From: Dermatemys mawii
Taxonomy: Eukaryota > Chordata > Testudines > Dermatemydidae
DNA: 64,000 nt
Assembly: GCA_007922305.1 (NCBI GenBank)
Contig: ML677387.1
Span: 1,342,227 to 1,406,226, forward strand
Reading direction: 5' to 3'
Position numbers and translations under genes: made by a program. A model generated the notes under the pieces. It worked only from the letters and a program-made list of their open reading frames with translations. It searched no databases and was not told the DNA's origin. Below, in pieces: positions 33,846 through 42,811 of this stretch; positions within the stretch are counted from its first letter, which is position 1; every line of letters begins with the position of its first letter.

Positions 33846-35811
33846 TAGCAGGGAGCTGGAGGAGAGGAGGGAGACGGTGTAAATGTCATCTCCCCTCATG
33901 TTCAGCATGAATTTGCAGGGGAGTGGAGGTGGACAAAGCCTGAGGAGGACAGTCAACCGTACCTAGAACAGAGGACATTAAGAAGGCCCATGCTGTATAT
34001 TGCATGCCAAAGGGAGGAGGGTATTTACGAGCCTGGAGCCAGGGGAAAGGGCTCTCCCAGGGCTATGAAAACTTTCCTTACACTTCCAGCTTGGACACCT
34101 GTTCAACACCTTGCCTGATTCATCAGAGCCCGAAAGGAAATTCTCTAGAAAAGAAGAATGAGTTTCGACCCAGCACATACATCATACTTCAGCTCAGTAG
34201 GTGCGGAGCACTGGCACCCCCAGAGAGGAACCTGGCGATGAATCTAGGTGTAGTTGTTTGGCTAGAAGCAGAGATGGCCCATGTGAGCCATGCGATCTTT
34301 CCAGCCAGCAGAAATTATTCTGAATGCAAGATGTGCCACTTTTGGGGAGAATGAGCATTTCAAGCTGGAGAGCGGGAGATGAATGTGCTCTGGCTGGTGC
34401 CTTGAAAGAGAGCGAGGTGGAAGGAAAGGACGTTGGATTTCAGTCTTTCATGCACTCTGTGGATTTCAGGCTTAAACAGTCTCAGAGCTCATTGTGAAGC
34501 CAGAACGGCCTAGCTTTCAGAGATCTGTTCTTTAAACACAGAAAAGAATAATGGCCCGAATCGCTGGCTCGTCTATCATTTGCCCTCTGTATACAGAGTC
34601 ACTAGGCATTGGCCAGACATTTAGCCGAAATCTCCCGGGAAGCGCTGTGGTTTCTGAAAGCTTCAGTACACAGGCATGACATCATTGTCTCCATGCTGGG
34701 TACTGACTGGAGAGAGAATGATCTGCTCCCTGCCCGACTCAAACAACAACTTGGGAAATTAAATGCAAAAGCAATTCTCAAATAGTGATGCAAGCCAGCA
34801 AAACAAAGAGATTCACACCTTAAAGAGGAAACATTCACTCTACCCTATGACTACACAGGGGAAAGGGCACTTAGCAGAGATAGGGCACACATTAGCTGGT
34901 CAAAGTGAACCCTGGAGAGGAGCCTCGAGTTTGCCTTGCTCAGCTAACACATTTGTAGGAATTCAAAACATGTTAGCTACTGGGTTTTTAAACACACCTT
35001 TTCTCCTATGCAGAAAGGCTCTTTCTCACTGCAGAATCAGCGCAGCTGGGAAGGAGCAAGCCATGCCCTGAAACACAGATTGACTCCCAATTGTAGGTGC
35101 TTCATTTTTGGGGCAACCAACCTGAGACATTTCAAAGAGGACAGACTGTACAAAGTGCTCGGCTCCTGCCCTAGTGATAACCAGGGCCCTTTCAGGTACC
35201 TCAGGCGCGGTCCCTAAAATCACTGGTCACTTTTGAAAACGTGGGCCAAAGTATTTTGGAGTTTAACAAACATGAAAAGAAAACTTATGAGAAGCTGTGA
35301 GCGAGATGAATGTCAGCGGAGTTATAGTTCAGTCAGGTACAGGTACAGGTTCCCCTTGATTGAAAGTCCTTCCTGGAGTTCAGGAAGATCGAATTTCAGA
35401 AAGATTCCCTTCTGAAATTCGCCAGATACCATCCTCTTCGCCATGTCCTTCAGATGTCAGAATGCCCCTATTGGGCATTAACTCCATCCAAAGCTAGGCA
35501 GTCATTTGCTATTCAGAATACTAAACAAACTCATGTATGTCCCACCCACAACCCCTCAAAGTCCCCAGCACTTGGGCAATACACACGAAGTGTGGGCCAG
35601 GGTGAAAGAGACGGGACTGGACATGGCAGGCAGCTCTGTGATGGTGCCCCTATGTAGGTCTGCTAGAGCCCTAGCGTTCACATGTTCTAGTTCAAAGGAA
35701 GATGCTGGGGGGTACCTGCAATAAAATATTCCATTATTGCTGATAACGTCATCTGAGATTTACAAGGCAGTTCTGAGCTGCAACAAGTCACTGTCACATG
35801 CATTTGTGCAG
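33846..35811. other. Unassigned sequence, no gene seen
   Basis: There are no domain-bearing frames. A threefold CAGGTA unit lies at about 35,335-35,350. No clear repeats are seen otherwise. Confidence 0.45.
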
Positions 35812-36030
35812 TCCAGCAGTTAGAGTGTGGGATCTGGGAATCACAGCTCCTAGGTTCTTTTCTGACTCCGACACCAGCTTACTGTATGACCTTGGGCAAG
35901 TCCCTTCATCTCTCAGTGCCTCTGGTTACCCATCTATCAGAAAGAGTTTTTTGAAGCTTAATTCTAGTTTTCGAGATGCCTTGTGATCCTTGGGTGGAGG
36001 GAATTATATAAATGAAAAATGGTTATTGAT
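35812..36030 (+). repeat. MIR-type SINE
   Basis: A tRNA-like head (AGCAGTTAGAGTGTGGGATC, TAGGTTCTTTTCTGACTCC) is followed by the CORE words TGACCTTGGGCAAGTCCCTT and CTCAGTGCCTCTGGTTACCC. A diverged tail then reads TTATATAAATGAAAAATGG. The A- and B-box positions are recognisable but altered, so Pol III transcription is doubtful. Confidence 0.8.
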
Positions 36031-36704
36031 CTGATCCATGAAATTTAGGAAATCACACCTTGCATTCCGCTAAGTGTTTAACTATTAACAATAATGGCAG
36101 AAACCACAAACTGTGTATGGTGATGCTTGCAATGGAAACATTCAAGTTGTTCGTGGAGTAAAGGCTCTCAAGACCCAGTAATTCTTTCATGTTTGTTTCA
36201 TGCACCATTAGTGAATTACTTGCCATCAATGGGATGAGCTGGGCTTCTGAATAGACTAGAGTTGGGTTGTGCTAGGCCCTCGGAGGTTGCTGTATTTCAG
36301 TAGTCAGGTGACAAGACTTTTATACAAACCATCTTTGTTATGTTTAAGTTCCGAGAGTGTCCTCTGTTGTAGAAGGCACTTCAGGAATGAAAGGTATTAA
36401 TAATATACACGACGGGGTTAACTCTGAATGCAGAGGTCAACTAGGCAGTCTGTCTGTGTGGGGATGACAGAATTTTTGGGGAAAGGCAGAACAGAGTGGA
36501 AATTACTGAAAATAAATCAAGATAATAATGATGATCCAGTCCCGTGGACACGGAGCAGGTTTGTCTATAAGGTAGTGACTGGCTAGTGGCAAACAGTGCA
36601 GAATAAACAATAACACCTTTCCCTCTCCTCTGTGGGGCCTTTCCCCCTGAGGATGAAAGGCACCAATTAACTACATTGATTCATTATAGGCATTGAGCCT
36701 CACA
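36031..36704. other. Unassigned AT-balanced sequence
   Basis: No gene or repeat is seen. The words AACTATTAACAATAATGGC and GTGAATTACTTGCCATCAAT give it a conserved-non-coding look, untested. Confidence 0.4.
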
Positions 36705-36830
36705 GCATCCCCTTTTATACCCATTTCACAGCTAGGGTAGTAGAGTTGCAGAGAACTCACACAGGCAGAGCAAGGAACAGAAACTAGCAGGGGTCTTGAC
36801 TCCCAGTCCTCCATCCTAACCAGCAGGAAA
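36705..36830 (-). repeat. MIR-type SINE fragment
   Basis: Plus-strand TACCCATTTCACAGCTAGGG, then ACTCACACAGGCAGAGCAAG, CTTGACTCCCAGTCCTCC and TAACCAGCAGG are the complement of a MIR CORE and tRNA-like head. Confidence 0.65.
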
Positions 36831-37483
36831 CAAATTACATTCAGGAGTTTACTGCCCCATGAGAAGTCTGGAGCACAGAGATTGGCAGAGGCAAAAGAAG
36901 TTGGCTTTGCCTCTTTCCCTGACAGATTCCCATCAGGCCAGGCTGTGATGCTGTTGGATAGCAGCTTACATGAGTAGTCCCACTGCAGTCAACAGGACTT
37001 ACAGTCTGAGTAAGGGATCAGAAGCCAGTCCACTGCGTGGAGGTGCTTAGATGGTGCTGGACTCACAAGAATCAATGAGCTGAAACTGCAGCTCCCATTA
37101 CATACCATCATGTAAATCCAGAGATGCCTCTGAACATCCTCTGACTGTAAATAAGCATCCCTTATTCTCCGGAGGCCAACTTTCTGGCTGGCTGAGGCAA
37201 CAGCTGCACTCCAGTGATGAGCCCCCAGGAGGGCAAGGCATATGCTGCTGCTGAATTTGTAGCATTTACAGATGGAATGTAGCCACCTTTTGTTAAGTTT
37301 TCATCCTGCTGAATATGTATCAGCCTGATTTGCATGATTCCTTTGCATAAGCCATTGTGCTTGTCTCTGCAAAGTGTCTCTTTTTAAGACAATCAGCAGT
37401 AATCATGTAAATACTTCCACAGGCATTTTCCTTCTAGGAAAATGTTCTGTGTTTTATACGACTGCAAATTCCTAGTTGCGTGA
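36831..37483. other. Unassigned sequence with octamer/SOX-like motif cluster
   Basis: No gene is seen. About 37,280-37,470 is repeat-free and AT-balanced, with ATTTGCAT (37,328-37,335), TTTGCATA (37,342-37,349) and CATTGT (37,353-37,358) packed into 31 bases. Confidence 0.45.
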
Positions 37484-37642
37484 GGCCAGATTTTCAGTAA
37501 GAGATCAGCACGCAGCAGTACTCACTGAGAGCAATGGAGAACTCCCACATTCCCTGGCCATTGAGAACAATGGGAGCTGAGCAATTTGGGAAATTGGCCT
37601 TTTTTTAGGTGCCTAAATGGAGCCAAGCTGGAAATCTGGCCC
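37484..37642. repeat. MITE with GGCCAGATTTTC ends
   Basis: The left end GGCCAGATTTTCAG and right end GGAAATCTGGCC are inverted repeats. The inside holds AATGGGAGCTGAG and AGGTGCCTAAATGG, words typical of a common amniote hairpin MITE. No duplication was fixed. Confidence 0.6.
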
Positions 37643-37792
37643 TACATTATGTCCACCAGGGTGCCTCCCACTGATTGCTTTGCATTAAAGTTTCTGTTGA
37701 CATTTTTACATGCTGTACTTACTGGGGCAGTTTAACTCTACAGCTCCTGAATCCAAGTCCTCTCAGCTCCATTTGTGAGAGGAACTAGGGCT

Positions 37793-38740
37793 GAACACCA
37801 TTAGCTGTCACCTTCAGCCCCCAACTTAAACGTCTCCAACGCATCTTCAAAGACCTACAACCTCTCCTGAAAGATGATCCCTCACTCTCACAGATCTTGG
37901 GAGACAGACCAGTCCTCACTTACAGACAGCCCCTCAACCTGAAACAAATATTCACCGGCAACCACACACTACACAACAAAAACACTAACCCAGGTACCTA
38001 TACTTGTAACAAAGCCCGATGCCAACTCTGTCCACATATCCATTCAACTGACACCATCGTAGGACTTAATCACATCAGCCACACCATCAGAGGCTCATTC
38101 ACCTGCGCATCTTCCAATGTGATATATGCCATCATGTGCCAGCAATGCCCCTCTATGTACATTGGCCAAACCAGTCTCTACGCAAAAGAATAAATGGACA
38201 CAAATCTGACATCAGGAATCATAACATTCAAAAACCAGTAGGCGAACACGTCAACCCTCCTGGCCATTCCATTAAAGACTTAAAGGTGTCAATATTAAAA
38301 CAGAAAAACTTCCAAAACAGACTCCAACGAGAAGCTGAGGAACTGGAATTAATTTTAAAATTGGACACTATCAACCAAGGGTTAAACAGGGACTGTGAAT
38401 GGCTTTGTCATTACACTAACTGAATGCCTTTCCCTAGTTAAGTTTCTTTCACAGGTTATCAACTGTTAGAAAGAGATCCATTTAATTTTCACTACAAAAG
38501 GTGGTTTTTTTCCTCCTGCTGATAATGGCCCATCCAAATTAAACAGCATCTTAGAATTGGTATGGTAATTTTCAACTTTTTTTTTTTTGCTTTCTGTATA
38601 TATAAATGCATCTTACTTCTGTGTGTTCTATTCTATGCATCTGATGAAGTGGGCGATAGCCCACGAAAGCTTATGCTGAAATAAACTGGTTGGTCTCTAA
38701 GGTTCCATCAGTATTCCTCATTTTATTTAGGGCTGATATG
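37793..38740 (+). pseudogene. Penelope-like element: GIY-YIG endonuclease and tail
   Basis: The copy starts in the RT-EN linker and encodes CNKARCQLCPHI followed by SCASSNVIYAIMCQQCP-like sequence (VIYAIMCQQC near 38,118) and MYIGQT, the GIY-YIG nuclease start of Penelope-like elements. The frame then shifts: the first frame ends at 38,193, while the C-terminal half (NGHKSDIRNHN, GEHVNPPGHSIKDL, EAEELELILKLDTINQGLNRD) is open in another frame to 38,423. The break lies near 38,165-38,180. PLE endonuclease cuts target DNA to prime reverse transcription. The copy is 5'-truncated and frameshifted, and ends in a tail with a hammerhead. Confidence 0.9.
38641..38678 (+). ncRNA. Hammerhead ribozyme core in PLE tail
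   Basis: CTGATGA (38,641-38,647), an extra A, stem II GTGGGC/GCCCAC closed by GATA, GAAA (38,665-38,668), and stem III GC-TTAT-GC are all present. The base at the cleavage position (38,678) is G, whereas hammerheads require A, C or U there. Core G8 and G12 are intact. It probably cannot self-cleave because of that single site change. Confidence 0.75.
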
Positions 38741-40044
38741 CTTTTGATTTCAAACTCTAATTAGGCCTGAGGAAAGGAAATAGTGCTACTTAGGTATTGC
38801 ACTCAGTGAAGGGACCCAGCTATAGCTCAGAGACTTGACGGCTTTCAGCCACGTAAAGAGTCTCTGGTCAATCCCATTAAGTTCTGTGGTTAGACAAGAG
38901 TAGGAAAAATTGGCCCTAATGACAATAGACCTATTGAGAACTTTCAACAGAGCCGCAGAAAAAGAACATTTCATTACAATCTGGAACACGGATAGAATAT
39001 AAATTGTAATAATGACTTTTAAATATAAAACACTTAAGTCAAGCCATCTGGCTTCACATCCAGCCTGAGCTGAATGGACTGGAAATCACTCCAGTCTGAG
39101 GGCTGCAGATAAATCTGGGATGGCCAAATTAGTGTTCTGAACACACTGATGAATCAGCACTGTGGATACTAGGAGCAGAGGCTCAAAGCTGAGGGGGTTT
39201 TAGAGCCATTAATCAAAAGACATACAAGCAGCCTTTTCCCCCCCATTAAGGGCTTGTCAAGCCTAGGCCGTATAGGCTGACTGCAGTGGTACGAGGTCCA
39301 TTTTTCAAAAGCATGAGAGGAAGATGGAGGAACTTCATCTAACAGGCCCCTGCCTGTGAAAGCATTAGCCCGACAGGCCCTGTTCTTGAATCCCTGGGAG
39401 GAGGGAGACAGTGCTTGGAAAGACGATTTGCAGACAGGACTAGCCAGAATGAAATGTGCCATATGGAGCAATCCCAGGCTAGAGGAAGGAGGATTGTGAA
39501 AGCATCTACTCACCCCAGGCATGTCCCTCCTGGCTGGGTGTGGCATAGTGGCCACTTCTCCTTTAGCGTCCCCTGCAACGATGCTCTGAGCTTGCGGTGA
39601 TCTGCCTCTTCCTCGGTCTCAGCCCTCCAGCCAGCTCACTTCTAGTCTTCCCGCTTCCACAGCAAACTCAGCCCAGCAAGAGTCACTCCAGAGTTTTGGC
39701 CCAACTTCAGGGTCCGTGGGCAGGTGAGCCAGTAGGAGAATCCATGTGTTTGTTCAGACTCAGCTGTATCCCTGAGCTGCATGGTCTCCCCAGGCCGACT
39801 CCTAGCTTTGGGGAGAAGGAGGTTCCACTCTGCATCTACTTGCCCCAAAGACACTCTGAAATAATGAGTCTCTGGTTGGGCCCTCAGCCAGGCCTTCCTG
39901 CACAGGACTGGCTCCCTCTCCCCATCTATCACTACTGAGCCGGACTCTTCCTCTTTTAACTCCTCCTTACAGGCTTGACACCTTGCACAGGTGTGGCAGA
40001 GTAGGCCACAGGCTCTGGTTAAGCCCTCCCTAATAAGCTATGTG
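38741..40044. other. Unassigned sequence, no gene seen
   Basis: Frames of up to 128 codons overlap on both strands at 39,169-39,938 with no domain. No clear repeat is seen. Confidence 0.45.
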
Positions 40045-40185
40045 TCTGTAGCACAGTGGTCTTAGTAGCCAGACAGGGGCCTAGAACCTTACAGTTCCAG
40101 GTTCAAATCCTAGTATTATCACCAATTTCCTCTGTGCCTCAGTTTCCCCTGCTGTACTGTAAGGAAATAACACTTCTTTTCTCCT
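40045..40185 (+). repeat. MIR-type SINE with good B box
   Basis: TAGCACAGTGGT (A-box-like, near 40,049) and GGTTCAAATCC (40,100-40,110), an exact Pol III B box, are followed by CTCTGTGCCTCAGTTTCCCC of the CORE region. Part of the CORE is missing, so this is a shortened copy. Confidence 0.75.
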
Positions 40186-40247
40186 GCTCTTTGTCTGTCT
40201 TGTCTATTTACATTATTCAGGACAGAGAGGGTCTCTCACGGGGAGCA

Positions 40248-40609
40248 GCTGGGTCATTACACAAATTGAATCTATTTCCCCATGTTAAGTATCCCCTATT
40301 GTTACTCACACCTTCTTGTCAACTGTCTGAAATGAGCCAGCTTGATTATCACTACAAAAGCTTTTTTCTCCTACTGATAATAGCTCATCTTAATTAATTA
40401 GCCTCTTAGAGTTGGTACAGCAACTTCCACCTTTTCATGTTCTCTTTGTGTGTATATATTTTCCTACTATGTGTTCCATTCTATGCATCTGATGAAGTGG
40501 GTTTTAGCCCACGAAAGCTTATGGTCAAATAAATTTATTAGTCTCTAAGGTGCCACAAGGACTCCTGTTCTGTTTGCGGATACAGACTAACACGGCTACC
40601 CCTCTAAAA
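40248..40609 (+). mobile_element. Penelope-like element tail (5'-truncated copy)
   Basis: It starts at TGGGTCATTACACAAATTGA (the end of the PLE coding region with its stop) and runs through the 3' untranslated words TTGATTATCACTACAAAAGC and TAATAGCTCATCTTAATTAA. It continues into the hammerhead, TAGTCTCTAAGGTGCCACAA and GATACAGACTAACACGGCTA, ending near CCTCTAAAAC. This is the terminal block shared by turtle PLE copies. Confidence 0.85.
40489..40526 (+). ncRNA. Hammerhead ribozyme core in PLE tail
   Basis: CTGATGA (40,489-40,495), an extra A, stem II GTGGGT/GCCCAC with a TTTA loop, and GAAA (40,513-40,516) are followed by a stem III of GC-TTAT-GG, where one of two pairs is lost (G-G). T-C precedes the predicted cleavage after 40,526. 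G8, G12 and C17 are intact, so this is one of the two best-preserved cores here. Confidence 0.75.
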
Positions 40610-41292
40610 CTGTCATTATATCTGTGCATCCCTACACATTCGGGCATCAGTGGTAATATAAATAATAACTGGATGACCCGGGTCTTCTCCATGCTTAAGT
40701 TCTATCATTATGAGAACTGCACAGTAGCTCCTTGCCAGCACAGAACAGCTTTGTGCAGAACCTGCCATAGGGCCCATTGGAATTCCCATCACAAAACTCA
40801 GTCATCCCTTCATTCTAGGACTGACTCCTAGATCAATGCTTTTCCAAGAACTGCAGCGTCCTTGCCAAGTCTGGGGCTCCCTCGCTGAGCTGATAAGCAG
40901 CCAACAGGCAGTGTTCTCTCCTCTCTCGCAGAATTTGGAATCACATTCACAGGGAATATGCTGTAATCAGCAAAGGTTTTATTGCCCCGGGTGCAGGTGG
41001 AAATGCCATCCAAACCCAAGAGCTTTTTGGCAGGAATCTCTGAAGGAGGGTGAACCTGAAAATCAAGTGTCTGAACCAAAAGAGCGCCTACCTCTCAGGA
41101 CCCAATGGGACATGGTCAGGCTTTGTTAGAAGTGAGAAAACATGGCAGTGTCAGGCAGGTAAAAGTGTGCAAAGGACCTGGGCTAAAATGTCCTTCCTTC
41201 ACCACTGGCTTGTCTCCCTGCCCTTTGTTGTCCCCCCTGTGGTTGGCGCATTACTGCTGTATGGATGTAGTTGTCAAGCACTTCAGTTTCTT
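40610..41292. other. Unassigned sequence, no gene seen
   Basis: Nothing is recognised between the PLE tail and the hAT element. Confidence 0.45.
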
Positions 41293-41397
41293 TTGGCAGG
41301 CTGGGCTGGATTACCCAATAGGCAGACTAAGCACGTGCTTAAGGCACCAGCAAAGCAGGGGACACCAAAAAGAAAGATTTATTTAAAAAATTGATGT

Positions 41398-42132
41398 ATG
41401 ATATTTCAAAAAAAGCATCCAAGTAGTTTTAAAACATATTTGGGCAATGATCGTGTGTTGAAATCTCTTTCTAATACTTGCTGGGAGGCACACGCAGTGC
41501 CAACAAGTGCAAGTCTGGAGTCCTACTCAAAGATTGTGAATGCATTAGAAAGTAGAGCTGAACACCAATCACAAAAGGGAGAAACTATACAAGAGGCAGA
41601 AAACACTGCAAACAAGATGCAAGAACTAGGGTTTCTACTCATGTTGACCACGTGGAATGAAATTTTACAACACTTTTACCACACAAGTAAAGCTCTCCAA
41701 GAAAAAGAATTGGATTTGAAAACATGTGCAGACCTCTGTCAATCATTAGCAGACCACTTACACACTTTGAGGAATGATTCTGAAAGATGTGAAGACACAT
41801 CAAAAGATATCTCGCCTGATACTAACTACAAAGAAGCCCAGTCCCGCAAGCGAATCAGGAAAAAACAAACAAATGATAGCAGTGCAACAGCAACAGCATT
41901 GAATCCTAGAGACAAATCTAGCATATCTACTTACTATGCTATAATTGATACACTTGAAGCTCATATGAAGAAGAGAGGTGAAGTGTACAAAGAAGTATCA
42001 AGTAGATTCTCTTTTCTAAATAATATGGACTTATCTGACAAACAATATTCACAAGGTTCCCAAAAGCTAGTTGACTCATACCCTGTTGACTTGAATATGA
42101 ATCTCTGTGGAGAAGTACCCTATTATCTTTAA
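41398..42132 (+). pseudogene. hAT transposase fragment (ZMYM1-like), 244 codons open
   Basis: The frame encodes LKSLSNTCWEAHAVPTSASL (the LSxTRWxAR/H block of the RNase H-fold region in ZMYM1-like transposases), then ELGFLLMLTTWNEILQHFYH, TSKALQEKELDLKTC, SRKRIRKKQ, a YYAIIDTLEAHMKKR block and EVSSRFSFL. It ends at SYPVDLNMNLCGE just before the nested insertion. The motif order follows the domesticated relatives ZMYM1/ZMYM6, but this is a transposon copy and not the host gene. The conserved Arg of TRW is Cys here. The methionine start is arbitrary. Confidence 0.8.
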
Positions 42133-42312
42133 CCTGGTTCTTGCCTACCTATTTATACCTGCCCCTGGATACTTCCACTGCATGCATCTGACAAAGTGGG
42201 TATTAGCCCACAAAAGCTTATGCTCTAATACTTTAGTTAGTCTTTAAGGTGCCACAGGACTCTTTGTCACTTCTGCAATTCCAGACTAACATGGCTAGCC
42301 CTCTGATTCTTA
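42126..42312 (+). mobile_element. PLE tail inserted in the hAT transposase
   Basis: CCTGGTTCTTGCCTACCTAT, the hammerhead block, TAGTCTTTAAGGTGCCACAG, CTTCTGCAATTCCAGACTAA and a CCCTCTGATTCTT end form a complete PLE tail in the same subfamily as the 15.2-kb pair. It splits the hAT coding sequence and therefore arrived later. Confidence 0.85.
42188..42225 (+). ncRNA. Decayed hammerhead core
   Basis: CTGACAA stands where CTGACGA is expected (G8 to A) and AAAA where GAAA is expected (G12 to A at 42,212). Stem II GTGGGT/GCCCAC, stem III and the T-C cleavage step remain. G8 and G12 are the catalytic acid/base residues, so this copy is dead. Both losses are CpG to CpA changes. Confidence 0.75.
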
Positions 42313-42328
42313 GTAGTTCCACTGTTAT

Positions 42329-42550
42329 ATGGGCGCAAAGTTTAATGAAACAGGAAAAATGAAATTCAGTCACATTGATCTTCATGACACAATATTGAAA
42401 GACAGAATACAATGTGTATTTCCAAATGTAGAGACCGCACTATGTATGTTTCTAACATTGATGATTACTAACTGCTCTATAGAACACTCTTTCTCAACTG
42501 AAAAGGATCAAAAACCCTCAGAGAGCAACAATGTGTCAGGACAGACTTGA
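42329..42550 (+). pseudogene. hAT transposase C-terminal (dimerisation) fragment
   Basis: After the nested PLE tail the frame encodes VFPNVETALCMFLTLMITNC and SIEHSFSTEKDQ. This corresponds to the hAT C-terminal dimerisation domain, where NAxxERxFS is usual (here NCSIEHSFS). It continues in frame to about 42,545 and is then lost. It is the 3' part of the same transposase as 41,398-42,132. Confidence 0.75.
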
Positions 42551-42811
42551 TTCACTTTCCCTATTGTGTATGGAAGTAGACATACTTTGTCAAGTCAGCT
42601 TCAATGAACTGATCCAGAAATTTGCAATCAGAAAATCTAGAAAGAAGCTATTTTAATTTCATCATACATGTAAGTTTTGTGTCATTTCAAAAAATAAAAT
42701 TTTATTTTACAGTATAGTATTGTTTTTATTTTGAATTACATAAGGGGGGGACACCATAATCTTTTCAGTGCTTAGGGCCTCTAAAGGTCTTAATCCAGCC
42801 CTGGTGGCAGG

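Larger units (their letters stand above)
41301..42803 (+). mobile_element. hAT transposon, 1.5 kb, with nested PLE tail
   Basis: The left end CTGGGCTGGATTA and the inverse of the right end (CAGGGCTGGATTA) form the terminal repeat. Flanks TTGGCAGG (41,293-41,300) and GTGGCAGG (42,804-42,811) agree at 7 of 8 as an 8-bp duplication. Transposase coding runs forward and is broken by a PLE tail at about 42,126-42,312. The N-terminal part is missing, so the copy is internally deleted. Confidence 0.85.

Noticed and set aside
40049..40120. Possible functional tRNA gene
   Set aside because: An exact B box is present, but the CORE-SINE sequence that follows and poor arm pairing identify a MIR copy.
41398..42550. 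Domesticated host ZMYM gene exon
   Set aside because: Inverted ends, an 8-bp flanking duplication and the nested PLE tail show a transposon copy and not a host gene.
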